A stretch of 21,512 nucleotides of DNA from CAZQWJ01 sp964597265 (GCA_964597265.1 CAZQWJ010000020.1:1-21512); one strand, 5' to 3'. Shown: positions 8,793 to 16,040, counted from the stretch's first letter. Program-made: numbers and translations. Notes: a model not told the origin generated them from the letters alone.

Positions 8793-10532
8793 ATGACATT
8801 TCAACAATTGTGCCAATATCTAGAGCAATTAGAACAGACTGCATCAGGAAACGAGATGGTTTCTATACTGTCTGATTTGTTTGGCGAACTTCAGCCTGAA
8901 GAGGCGTCTGCAGTTGTGTACTTATTATTGGGTACACTTGGACCATCGTATGAAGCTACTCAGTTTGGCATGTCAAACAAGTTAGTGATAAAAGCACTCG
9001 CCTTAGCGTATCAAGTGGAAGAATCTGTCGTTATAAAAGGGTTTAAAGGATCAGGAGATCTAGGTGATGTAGCTGAAATACTGGCTGAAAAGATCGAGGG
9101 CACAAGCAGCGCATTATTAGCGGTCGATGTGTATCGTATGCTAGGTTCGATTGCTAACACGTCTGGCAATGGCTCTATCGCAATGAAAATAAAAATTTCA
9201 GCAGATTTATTCACGCAAATAGGTCCTCAAGAGGCAAAATACCTGTGTCGGATCATCCTAGAACGCCTACGTGCAGGGTTTGGAGAGGCAACCATCATGG
9301 ACGCGCTTTCATGGGCAAAGGCAGGAAATAAGTCATTGCGCCCTGCTATAGAACGAGCCTTTAATATTTGTCCGGACATAGGCAAAATCGCCGAACTGTT
9401 TTTGGCACAGGGATTAGAAGGATTAGATCAAATAACAGTTACTCCGGGTATACCCATCCGTCCTGCCCAAAGTGAACGACTACCCACTCCTGAAAAGATT
9501 TTTGAGAAGTTAGGCATGTGTGCTGTGGAACCCAAAATGGATGGCTTTCGTGCACAGATACATGTGTGGGGGAGCGGTGCCCAGCGAGAGGCAAAGATTT
9601 TTTCCCGTAACCTTAACGAAACCACTAACATGTTTCCCGAGATTATTGCCAGCGTAAAAGCGTTGCCTGTTGGCTCAGCAATTTTTGATGCTGAAGCCAT
9701 AGCCTACAATCCTGCAACCGATGAGTATTTGCCGTTTCAGGAAACGGTCAAAAGAAAGCGCAAACACGGCGTAGAAGAGATGGTTACGAGCATGCCCTTG
9801 AGGGCGTTTGTGTTTGATGTACTGTATCTTAATGGAGAATCATTGCTCTTTGTTCCGGCACATGAGCGCTTTGAACGCTTGCAACAAATACCTTTTGCTC
9901 ATACCCCTTCGCTTAGCCTCATTCGCCATACGATCGTCAGTACCACAGATGAGTTTCGTTCTCTATTTGACTTGTACGTAAGCGAAGGCCTGGAGGGAGT
10001 TATGTGCAAAAAACTTGATGCAGTGTATCAGGCCGGCGCACGCAATTTTAATTGGGTCAAATACAAGCGGGCTACTGATCAGGCGCTTGACGACACGGTT
10101 GATGCTGTAGTGTTGGGATATTACGCCGGGCAGGGGCAACGCAACAGGTTTGGGATTGGTGCGTTTTTGATAGGCGTGTATGACCAAGCATCGGGGATGT
10201 TTCAGACACTTGCAAAGGTAGGTACCGGTCTCACAGACGAACAGTGGAAGGATATGAAAGTACGTCTCGATATAGTTTCCACCGAGGTTATGCCAAATAA
10301 CTACAACGTACATCCAAACCTGGCACCTGATGTGTGGACACTGCCACAGGTTGTAGTGGAAGTCGCGGCTGATGAAATTACCCGTTCGCCAATTCATACT
10401 GCGGCGAAAGGAGAGGATGGTTTGGCTGGTAGCGGGTTGGCGTTGCGTTTTCCCCGCTTGGTGCGAGTCAGGGAGGACAAGGACTCCTTCTTTACCACAA
10501 CCCCCGCCGAACTCCTGTCAATGCACCAGTGA
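8793..10532 (+). CDS. ATP-dependent DNA ligase (archaeal/LigB type)
   Basis: 579-residue ligase that seals nicks through a lysyl-AMP intermediate. The N-terminal DNA-binding domain (about 1-210) is the DNA_ligase_A_N type (LRAGFGEATIMDALSWA). The adenylation domain contains motif I EPKMDGFR with nucleophile Lys248, motif III FDAEAIAY, motif IV EGVMCKK and motif V FNWVKYKR. The C-terminal OB-fold runs from DAVVLGYYAGQGQRNRFG to the end. The length and three-domain order match archaeal replicative ligases rather than short bacterial LigC/LigD types. Most bacteria rely on NAD-dependent LigA; whether this genome also has LigA cannot be seen here. The start is 5 nt after the Fic stop with no clear Shine-Dalgarno, so coupling is likely. 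No T-rich terminator follows. Confidence 0.93.
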   Translation: MTFQQLCQYLEQLEQTASGNEMVSILSDLFGELQPEEASAVVYLLLGTLGPSYEATQFGMSNKLVIKALALAYQVEESVVIKGFKGSGDLGDVAEILAEKIEGTSSALLAVDVYRMLGSIANTSGNGSIAMKIKISADLFTQIGPQEAKYLCRIILERLRAGFGEATIMDALSWAKAGNKSLRPAIERAFNICPDIGKIAELFLAQGLEGLDQITVTPGIPIRPAQSERLPTPEKIFEKLGMCAVEPKMDGFRAQIHVWGSGAQREAKIFSRNLNETTNMFPEIIASVKALPVGSAIFDAEAIAYNPATDEYLPFQETVKRKRKHGVEEMVTSMPLRAFVFDVLYLNGESLLFVPAHERFERLQQIPFAHTPSLSLIRHTIVSTTDEFRSLFDLYVSEGLEGVMCKKLDAVYQAGARNFNWVKYKRATDQALDDTVDAVVLGYYAGQGQRNRFGIGAFLIGVYDQASGMFQTLAKVGTGLTDEQWKDMKVRLDIVSTEVMPNNYNVHPNLAPDVWTLPQVVVEVAADEITRSPIHTAAKGEDGLAGSGLALRFPRLVRVREDKDSFFTTTPAELLSMHQ

Positions 10533-10565
10533 GTTAAGGGGTGTATGGCTGTTATGTAACCTCCG

Positions 10566-10589
10566 CCATGTCGCTCGCGAGCTACATGG
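10566..10589. repeat. Inverted repeat between convergent genes
   Basis: CCATGT-c-GCTCG is followed directly by its inverse CGAGC-t-ACATGG, 6 + 5 pairs with one mismatch. It spans the end of the regulator gene at 10582. It may help stop convergent transcripts, although neither strand has a T-tract. Confidence 0.4.
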
Positions 10590-11397
10590 CCTCCGCTGCA
10601 CCAAAGGGGCTGGTCTTTTTCATCGGCTTGGCCAGGTGCCAAAAGTGGTCAAACATTTGTTTTAGGGTAGTGGCCACGATATTGTCATAAATCTCCACGC
10701 CAAACAACTCGTCATTATTCTTACTATACGTGGCAACCACATTGTCGTACAGGATAATATCGTTGTGTAAGGTCAGGATCGCCGGGTCCAAGTATCGGGA
10801 GGTAGTATCTTGCACATGGCCGGTTATTCTGGTGTAGTCGGGTATTTTCGTAACGTTTACCAGTTGGTGAACCGTGATCCTATTAGTATGAAACTCCTCT
10901 CGCAACCGTTCGGCTTTTTTGTGTGGCATCCATTGCTCCATTTGTTGTGCCTGTTCAAAAATGCGCAAGGTTTCGGTCGCCTTGGTGGAGTTCCAATTGA
11001 TCTGCTCGATGCCATCTTTGCCACGGTAGTTGATGATTTTTGACGCAGTCGGGCTGGTATTCGCCAGAAACGAGATCATGTCTTTGACCTCTCTAACATT
11101 ATTTTCCAATGTGGTTAATGCTGCTTTTTTCTCCGAAATGTACTGGTCAAAGCGTTCAGGATTGGCTGCTTTGAACGAGCGACCGTGTTCTTTGATTACC
11201 TCAACGACAAAACCTTCTGATACTAATTTGTCCAATATACGATACACGCGGGTTCTTGGCTTCTCTAAGGCACGGCTAACTGCCAGTACAGTCTGTTCTC
11301 CATGGGTGATTAAGTGGATAAAGAGCAGTGCTTCCTCTTGGGTAAAGCCAAATGGAGTCAAGTGCGCAAGTAATAGCTTGTCTGCTTTTTTGGACAT
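10582..11397 (-). CDS. TrmB-like transcriptional regulator
   Basis: 271 residues. An N-terminal winged helix (about 10-75) reads FGFTQEEALLFIHLITHGEQTVLAVSRAL followed by RTRVYRILDKLVSEGFV, the TrmB/sugar-regulator pattern. A short coiled segment (about 85-112) and a C-terminal region with the RGKDGIEQ...ETLRIFEQA...LREEF layout follow, as in TrmB family members with a phospholipase-D-like fold domain. Such proteins bind sugars or other small ligands and control nearby genes; the ligand is unknown here. On the minus strand TTGCTA (11435-11430), a 17-nt spacer and TACTAT (11412-11407) precede the ATG by 9 nt, giving an almost leaderless transcript. The promoter overlaps the divergent promoter of the next gene, so autoregulation and control of that neighbour are plausible. 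Confidence 0.8.
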   Translation of the reverse strand: MSKKADKLLLAHLTPFGFTQEEALLFIHLITHGEQTVLAVSRALEKPRTRVYRILDKLVSEGFVVEVIKEHGRSFKAANPERFDQYISEKKAALTTLENNVREVKDMISFLANTSPTASKIINYRGKDGIEQINWNSTKATETLRIFEQAQQMEQWMPHKKAERLREEFHTNRITVHQLVNVTKIPDYTRITGHVQDTTSRYLDPAILTLHNDIILYDNVVATYSKNNDELFGVEIYDNIVATTLKQMFDHFWHLAKPMKKTSPFGAAEAM

Positions 11398-11401
11398 CTG
11401 T

Positions 11402-11460
11402 TTTTCATAGTACTGTGTGATTCATATAATAGCAACTGTTAACAACCAAATTCTTGTTAA
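11402..11460. promoter_or_regulatory. Overlapping divergent promoters with operator-like repeat
   Basis: Plus strand: TTTTCA (11402-11407), 17 nt, TATAAT (11425-11430). Minus strand: TTGCTA (11435-11430), 17 nt, TACTAT (11412-11407). The two core promoters lie on the same 34 bp, so only one polymerase can bind at a time. An inverted repeat TTAACAA (11439-11445), 8 nt, TTGTTAA (11454-11460) covers the plus-strand start region and ends 1 nt before the AGGAG of the plus-strand gene. It is a candidate site for the TrmB-like regulator or a leader hairpin. Confidence 0.55.
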
Positions 11461-11471
11461 AGGAGTGCGTG

Positions 11472-11834
11472 GTGTATACAAAGATTGAGACCAAGGATCA
11501 GGAAACTTTCGAGATGCTTCTTGTCCAGTATGAAGCGTTTCGTACGGGCCTACAGGAAGTGCTGGCGCGCTTTGGCGTGGCCGAGAGTGATGCGCCGGTG
11601 GAACCACCGTCGTTTCCGAATATTCCTTTTCGGCCCGAGGGTGTCCCTCAGGTGGTGTTTCGGTTTACCACGTCGCGAAAAGAGGAGAACGCTGAGTTCT
11701 CCGACGATGCGGCGATTGAAGAGGTCGCGCATACAATGCGCGGTTTTATCGAGGAATTTTTGAAGGGGACCGGAGTTACGTTTGAGCTCTGGTTCGAGTT
11801 CACCCTGACTAACTGGTGCGCAGGTATCGGTTAG
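11472..11834 (+). CDS. Hypothetical G+C-rich small protein (120 aa)
   Basis: Function not recognised. From GTG 11472 it codes for 120 residues, acidic and rich in Phe and Glu, with a Pro-rich stretch PPSFPNIPFRPEGVPQ (45-60) followed by VVFRFTTSR, an acidic helix (SDDAAIEEVAHTMRGFIEEF, about 78-97) and a C-terminal strand-like GVTFELWFEFTLTNW. No signal peptide or membrane segment. The start is set by AGGAG (11461-11465) 6 nt before GTG 11472; GTG 11469 is too close. Third codon positions are much richer in G and C than in the flanking genes, and a strong terminator follows within 10 nt. It is divergent from the TrmB-like regulator and shares its promoter region, so it is probably a regulated, single-gene transcript. 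Confidence 0.7.
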   Translation: MYTKIETKDQETFEMLLVQYEAFRTGLQEVLARFGVAESDAPVEPPSFPNIPFRPEGVPQVVFRFTTSRKEENAEFSDDAAIEEVAHTMRGFIEEFLKGTGVTFELWFEFTLTNWCAGIG

Positions 11835-11842
11835 TCCTTATG

Positions 11843-11874
11843 CCCGCTGTTTCATCGAAATAGCGGGTTTTTTT
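11843..11874 (+). terminator. Rho-independent terminator
   Basis: CCCGCTGTTTC / GAAATAGCGGG forms 11 pairs (one G-T) around ATC, followed by seven T (11868-11874). It closes the transcript of the 120-aa protein. Confidence 0.92.
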
Positions 11875-11884
11875 ATTACGTATA

Positions 11885-12280
11885 TCACCAAACCGCCAAG
11901 GGGTAATTCTCACGGACGGTCTGATCTTTGGTTACAAAATAAGCATTGTGGATATGGGCATCTGCAACCAGTAGCCGGTCAAACGGGTTTCGCGTCCACC
12001 CGTATGTTACTGCCACGTCAATGATTTTGCCATACTCAGACGAGGATACATTTAACCCAATAGATTGGGCAAGGGATGTGATAATAGGTTCGGGGTGAGC
12101 GGTAATTTTGCCAACCTCAAACAAATACTGTAGTTCGAGCTTGATTAGTGGAGAAACGTAGAGTGTACTTGTATTGATGATGTCTTTTGCCTTCTGTGAA
12201 AATTGATTCTCTAGACCACTATAGAGCCAAACCACCACATGCGTATCTAAGAAAGTGAGAGATTTTTTTCTTCGTGCCAT
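11885..12280 (-). CDS. PIN-domain toxin, VapC-like
   Basis: 131-residue PIN-domain ribonuclease, the usual toxin of VapBC-type modules. The acidic metal-binding set is visible: Asp12 in TFLDTHVVVWLY, Glu49 in PLIKLELQYL, Asp101 and Asp107 in NPFDRLLVADA, and Asp119 in VTKDQ. The C-terminal pattern DRLLVADAHIHNAYFVTKD is the PIN signature. It overlaps the upstream antitoxin gene by 34 nt on the same strand, the standard arrangement that couples toxin translation to antitoxin translation. The pair therefore probably forms a complex that represses its own promoter. Target RNA unknown. Confidence 0.85.
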   Translation of the reverse strand: MARRKKSLTFLDTHVVVWLYSGLENQFSQKAKDIINTSTLYVSPLIKLELQYLFEVGKITAHPEPIITSLAQSIGLNVSSSEYGKIIDVAVTYGWTRNPFDRLLVADAHIHNAYFVTKDQTVRENYPLAVW

Positions 12281-12489
12281 TGGGAAACGTGGAGATCAAC
12301 GAGTTCTTCGGGATCACCGACGATGATGTTGTGAGGAACAAGCTTGGAGAAGATATTAGTATCTTCGTCCAGTGAGAGTTTGAGGCGTTTGCCTTTGGCG
12401 ACAATTTCAATAGGCTGGCCGGTTTTGATAACCCGACCAACTGCTTTATACATATTTTTGCGTAATGACGTTGGTGTGTATTGCTGCAT
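12247..12489 (-). CDS. Phd/YefM-like antitoxin
   Basis: 80 residues. The N-terminal half reads TSLRKNMYKAVGRVIKTGQPIEIVAKGKRLKLSL, matching the Phd/YefM DNA-binding fold (helix, then a strand pair around an xGxPIxI core). The C-terminal half (LVDLHVSQWHEEKNL) would be the tail that blocks the toxin. Placement directly upstream of and overlapping the PIN toxin supports the call. It is leaderless: a -10 box TAGTGT ends 6 nt before the ATG. A 14-bp palindrome lies between the -35 and -10 boxes, as expected for autorepression. Confidence 0.75.
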   Translation of the reverse strand: MQQYTPTSLRKNMYKAVGRVIKTGQPIEIVAKGKRLKLSLDEDTNIFSKLVPHNIIVGDPEELVDLHVSQWHEEKNLSLS

Positions 12490-12495
12490 AGATAC

Positions 12496-12540
12496 ACACT
12501 AGCGTACGCTAGATGATATGTCAATATGTACGTATGTACA
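12496..12540 (-). promoter_or_regulatory. Toxin-antitoxin promoter with palindromic operator
   Basis: Minus strand: TTGACA (12524-12519), 17 nt, TAGTGT (12501-12496), 6 nt, ATG (12489). The spacer carries a perfect 14-bp palindrome CTAGCGTACGCTAG (12499-12512) that touches the -10 box. A second inverted repeat TGTAC-gtat-GTACA (12527-12540) lies just upstream of the -35 box. Two sites would allow cooperative binding by the antitoxin-toxin complex. Confidence 0.75.
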
Positions 12541-12546
12541 GTATGC

Positions 12547-13431
12547 TTACTGCTCGGTAGTTTGATGGTATCCGGGTGAGAAATACTTGCGCCTTCGTAT
12601 TCTGTGTGCTGTAGCACGAGATACTCCAAGTAGTTGCATTAAAAGTGGAAGTGGTATGTTATTAATTTCTTTGTATGGTAAAGGCACGTGTTTTCTTGTG
12701 TTTTGGTCGGGGGGAGTTTCGTCTGATTGTTTGGGTGCGTCTACACCGGGGAGGGGCATGTTGGTTTCGACGCCCCAATATACTCTTACTTTTTTCATAA
12801 TTGTCTCGATTTGTTGAGGGAGTGATGCTGCATCTTGTTTATAGATATTTGCAATCTCTCCTGTCGGATAACCACAAAGATAGGCGTCCAAGAGTTCCAA
12901 TTCTTCGGGAGACAGGGCCTCTGCGACCATCTCATGTGCTTTTGCAATATAAGCGGTGTCTATATTATTGGTAGCATGTTGCCCCGATGCTCTTTCCAAC
13001 ACGTCCTCTCTGTCATCGCCATGAAATTGCAAGTCTGTTTGGTCAATATTTGTTTCGTAGGCTCTAGCTCCTTGGGGTCTCCTGTATCCATAGTCTTTTG
13101 CCATTTTATAGAAGTGTCGTGCAGCTGCTTTCATAAATTCATGGTCGTCAAGATCGTTGGCTTCTAAAAGAAATATGGCGGCTTCCTGATAGAAGTCTTC
13201 TTTGTGTTGTCTTGCGATGAAATCCAGGCGATTGAGTGACAGAGCATACATGAGGAGGCCAGCACGCGGTCCTCGGGGTACATAGAATTTCCCATCAATT
13301 GCTTTTTCTACAGGTTGAAAGTCAAATTCGCTATCAAGTTTGTGTCTAGAAGGTTGATTTTGCTCTTCACTGTGGGATATTTGTAAATGGGGGGGGGTAA
13401 ATCCTTCGTTATTTTTCATCTTGTATGCCAT
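12547..13431 (-). CDS. Putative sigma-like protein with two HTH regions
   Basis: 294 residues, no confident family. A helical N-terminal part includes EDFYQEAAIFLLEA (78-91), reminiscent of the DxxQEAxxxLxxA core of sigma region 2. A helix-turn-helix at about 173-215 (LSPEELELLDAYLCGYPTGE and onward) resembles sigma region 4. A second helix-turn-helix at about 258-282 (LLMQLLGVSRATAHRIRRRK) is Xre/resolvase-like and very basic. A Pro- and Asp-rich linker (225-250) separates them. It could be a diverged sigma factor or another DNA-binding regulator. TATACT (13444-13439) ends 7 nt before ATG 13431, so it is probably leaderless; a later in-frame ATG is at 13419. A run of nine C in the coding strand (residues 12-15) could slip and shift the frame. 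It lies upstream of, and in line with, the toxin-antitoxin pair. Confidence 0.6.
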   Translation of the reverse strand: MAYKMKNNEGFTPPHLQISHSEEQNQPSRHKLDSEFDFQPVEKAIDGKFYVPRGPRAGLLMYALSLNRLDFIARQHKEDFYQEAAIFLLEANDLDDHEFMKAAARHFYKMAKDYGYRRPQGARAYETNIDQTDLQFHGDDREDVLERASGQHATNNIDTAYIAKAHEMVAEALSPEELELLDAYLCGYPTGEIANIYKQDAASLPQQIETIMKKVRVYWGVETNMPLPGVDAPKQSDETPPDQNTRKHVPLPYKEINNIPLPLLMQLLGVSRATAHRIRRRKYFSPGYHQTTEQ

Positions 13432-13438
13432 TAGAAAG

Positions 13439-13500
13439 AGTATATCATAACCGGTCTGAGCTCATTTGAATAGCACGTATTGGCAGTGCTACGGTATAAT
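13439..13500. promoter_or_regulatory. Divergent leaderless promoters (sigma-like gene and mnmA)
   Basis: Minus strand: TATACT (13444-13439), 7 nt before the ATG of the sigma-like gene. Plus strand: TATAAT (13495-13500), 6 nt before the mnmA ATG at 13507. No strong -35 box is visible for either, and no Shine-Dalgarno precedes either start. Confidence 0.55.
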
Positions 13501-13506
13501 TGCCCT

Positions 13507-14631
13507 ATGGATACGGTGATTGAAACGACCATTCAACAGACAATTGATGAACTAAAAATGCAATACCCCGATGGAGGCAAAGTTGCGATTGGATTAAGCG
13601 GGGGAGTGGATAGTGCGGTAAGCGCATGGCTACTTAAGCAGGCGGGGTTTGCCCTGCATGCGGTGTTTCTCAAGTGCTACCCCAACACCCCGGGCTGTCG
13701 GTCCGAGCAGGATCTGCAAGATGCCATAAAAGTCGCCTCGTTACTGGATGTACCGCTTCTGACTATTGATTTTATCGAAGAGTATCGCGAGCTTGTGTTG
13801 GAAGATTTTTTCACCGAGTATCAAGAGGGGAGAACGCCAAACCCGGATATTTTGTGTAATGAGCGGATTAAGTTTGGGCTTTTTTTTGACAAGGTAATGG
13901 GGGAGACAGGTGCAGATTATTTCGCTACTGGCCACTATGTTAGGACAAGATCCAAGATCGAAGATCAAAAATCAAAGAGCCTCTTACTGCGAGGGGTAGA
14001 TGAGAGTAAAGATCAGTCATATTTCTTATATCGAGTAGATCCTGAGGTCTTGGAACGGACCATATTTCCTGTTGGCGGATTGACCAAGCAACTGGTAAGA
14101 CAGATTGCTACCCACGCTAACCTTGTAGTAGCAAGCAAACATGATAGTACGGGTATCTGTTTTATCGGGCCAGTTGATTTGGTTGAGTTTTTATCAGAAC
14201 GTATTAATGTGCAGCCAGGCAACGTGGTTACCAGGTCTGGAGATGTAGTTGGTACGCACCGGGGGGTGTGGTTTTACACCATCGGCCAGCGGAGGGGATT
14301 TGAAACCACATTGAATAAACCACTCTATGTTATTGGCAAGGATGTAGCGCGCAACGAACTCATTGTAGGGGATGAGGAGGATCTGTATGTGTCGTCTTTT
14401 AACGTCAATCAATTGACGCAGGCCACCCTTGAAGGGAGCCTCCCTGCAAGGGTAGGGGTGCGGGTGAGAAATCTTGGGGAGATTGTGCCGGCGACGGTTT
14501 CGCTCGTAGACGGTGGTGCTCACGTACAATTAGAGCAACAACTCCGAGCCGTCGCACCCGGCCAGTCTGCAGTGTTTTATGATGAAGATATCGTATTGGG
14601 TGGAGGTGTAATTAGCGGACAAGTGTTGTAG
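13507..14631 (+). CDS. mnmA: tRNA-specific 2-thiouridylase MnmA
   Basis: Thiolates U34 of tRNAs for Lys, Glu and Gln using ATP and a persulfide donor. The 374 residues start with the PP-loop SGGVDSAVSAWLL (31-43). TPNPDILCNERIKFG (110-124) holds the catalytic Cys117, followed by FATGHY (139-144), KDQSYFLY (168-175) and STGICFIG with the second catalytic Cys218. The tRNA-binding half continues with WFYTIGQRRGF and the C-terminal barrel. A small charged insert KIEDQKSK (150-157) is encoded by GATC-rich near-repeats. The ATG at 13507 follows TATAAT by 6 nt; an extension upstream to 13480 would include the promoter and is rejected. Confidence 0.95.
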   Translation: MDTVIETTIQQTIDELKMQYPDGGKVAIGLSGGVDSAVSAWLLKQAGFALHAVFLKCYPNTPGCRSEQDLQDAIKVASLLDVPLLTIDFIEEYRELVLEDFFTEYQEGRTPNPDILCNERIKFGLFFDKVMGETGADYFATGHYVRTRSKIEDQKSKSLLLRGVDESKDQSYFLYRVDPEVLERTIFPVGGLTKQLVRQIATHANLVVASKHDSTGICFIGPVDLVEFLSERINVQPGNVVTRSGDVVGTHRGVWFYTIGQRRGFETTLNKPLYVIGKDVARNELIVGDEEDLYVSSFNVNQLTQATLEGSLPARVGVRVRNLGEIVPATVSLVDGGAHVQLEQQLRAVAPGQSAVFYDEDIVLGGGVISGQVL

Positions 14632-15035
14632 ACTTGATTGAGAAATTGGAAGATATTGCATCACGTCTACAACCTCTAGAACAGAAGGTGAAACATGAAC
14701 TCAGAACGTGAAGCCAGTTCTACCACATGTCGAGGCATCAGCATTGACAGCAGGTATTTCTTTTGATAGGATACCCATAGCTACATTACTGTAGCATTTC
14801 TTTTCAAGTTTTCCGAAGAATTCGGAATCACGCTGGATTAAAATTTTTGTCCAAACAGAGCGTCCCTCTTTTTGAGGGTTGTAAAGGAATGGGAGAACCC
14901 CGACTTTCATCGGGATTAATTCGGTCAACTAAAAAGGACCTCATTGAACTTTAGCAATCAAAATAGTAACAGGAACGTCGGTTTTGTCTTTAAATAGGCA
15001 AGACCTTCCCGCCGTCGCGAAACGGCGGGACAATT
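14632..15035. other. Pre-rRNA region with hairpins
   Basis: About 400 bp upstream of the 16S gene. It holds a run of short inverted repeats: TTGTAGAC/GTCTACAA (14626-14672), GCTACA/TGTAGC (14780-14795), TTCCGAA/TTCGGAA (14811-14827), CCCTC/GAGGG (14864-14878), CCCGA/TCGGG (14899-14914) and CCCGCCGT/ACGGCGGG (15008-15029). A possible rRNA promoter is TTGAAC (14944-14949) with weak -10 candidates 17 nt downstream. A 25-codon reading frame from TTG 14634 and a 75-codon frame on the minus strand are not convincing genes. Confidence 0.5.
15008..15029 (+). other. GC hairpin directly before the 16S rRNA
   Basis: CCCGCCGT-cgcgaa-ACGGCGGG, 8 pairs, ends 6 nt before the predicted 16S 5' end and is followed by a run of eight T. 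It resembles a terminator but the T run is 4 nt away and overlaps the start of the rRNA. A role in rRNA processing or attenuation is possible. Confidence 0.55.
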
Positions 15036-15048
15036 TTTTTTGAGAGTC

Positions 15049-15086
<38 letters not shown>

Positions 15087-15102
15087 GATATGCAAGTCGA
15101 AC

Positions 15103-15192
15103 GAAATTAGCTGTTAGCTTTTAGCTATTAGTCTTTGGAAAGATAAAATAAATCTTCTCATAGCTGATGGCCAAGAGCTAACAGCAAGTTTA
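15103..15192 (+). repeat. Expanded V1 hairpin in 16S (helix 6)
   Basis: The tip of helix 6 is replaced by about 90 nt built on GCTGTTAGCT (15110-15119) pairing with AGCTAACAGC near 15176-15185. The inside contains repeated TTAGCT units. The left arm closely resembles the hairpin found just after the 16S gene at 16757-16806. Confidence 0.7.
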
Positions 15193-15455
15193 GTGGCGAA
15201 CGGGTGAGTAATGGGTGGGAATTTACCTTCTAGTGGGGAATAACCCCGGGAAACCGGGGCTAATACCGCATAGTCTCCGACCTTTGGTCGTGAGTAAAGC
15301 AGCAATGCGCTGGAAGATGAGCCCGCCTCCTATCAGCTTGTTGGTAAGGTAACAGCTTACCAAGGCTACGACGGGTAGGGGAACTGAGAGGTTGATCCCC
15401 CACAATGGCACTGAGATACGGGCCATACACCTACGGGTGGCAGCAATTAGGAATC

Positions 15456-15495
<40 letters not shown>

Positions 15496-15910
15496 CGGGA
15501 ATGACGCTCGAGAGAGTGTAAACCGCTGTGGTATGGGAAGAAGCAAGTGACGGTACCATACTAGAAAGCGCCGGCAAACTACGTGCCAGAAGCCTCGGTC
15601 ATACGTAGGGCGCAAGCGTTATCCGGATTTACTGGGCGTAAAGGGGTAGGCAGGCGGTGCGACACGTCTCATTTTAAAGACCTGGACTCAATCCAGGGAA
15701 AGGGTGGGATACGGTCGTGCTAGAGACACACAGGGGCAAGTGGAACTGTGCAAGTAGGGGTTAAATCCTTTGATATGCACAGGAACACCAAGGGCGAAGG
15801 CAGCTTGCTGGGTGTGTTCTGACGCTCATCTCCGAAGGCTAGGGGAGCAAAACGGATTAGATACCCGTGTAGTCCTAGCTGTAAACGATGCTCGCTAGAA
15901 ACCTGTTCCG

Positions 15911-16040
15911 TTAAGGGGGAATTTAAAATACTAAATCCTAAGTACGAAATACTAAACAAATAAGAAGTTTTCAATTTCAAAATTTGAAACTTGGAGCTGG
16001 TTTAGCATTTAGGATTTCGATATTAGAATTTTACCTTTGA
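15911..16040 (+). repeat. A+T-rich insertion in 16S helix 26 (V5)
   Basis: Between the conserved flanks AAACCTGTTCCG and CGGAGTGGGTTT lies about 130 nt, far longer than the usual tip. It forms an imperfect inverted repeat: AAATCCTAA on the left matches TTAGGATTT on the right, and AAATACTAAAC matches GTTTAGCATTT. A central smaller hairpin is TTTCAAA-a-TTTGAAA. No protein is encoded in it, so it is a structural expansion or inserted hairpin rather than an intron with a homing endonuclease. Confidence 0.75.

Noticed and set aside
14634..14711. 25-codon frame after mnmA with a coiled-coil-like peptide (LIEKLEDIASRLQPLEQKV)
   Set aside because: Only a TTG start, no ribosome binding site or -10 box at the right distance, and overlap with an inverted repeat. 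It slightly resembles the N-terminus of a release factor but is too short to support a gene or pseudogene.
14701..14928. 75-codon minus-strand frame upstream of the 16S gene
   Set aside because: It runs through four hairpins, has a TTG start and no promoter or ribosome binding site, and matches no known protein pattern.
15911..16040. Group I or II intron in the 16S gene
   Set aside because: The insert is too short, encodes no protein, and continues the pairing of helix 26 on both sides, so a helix expansion fits better.
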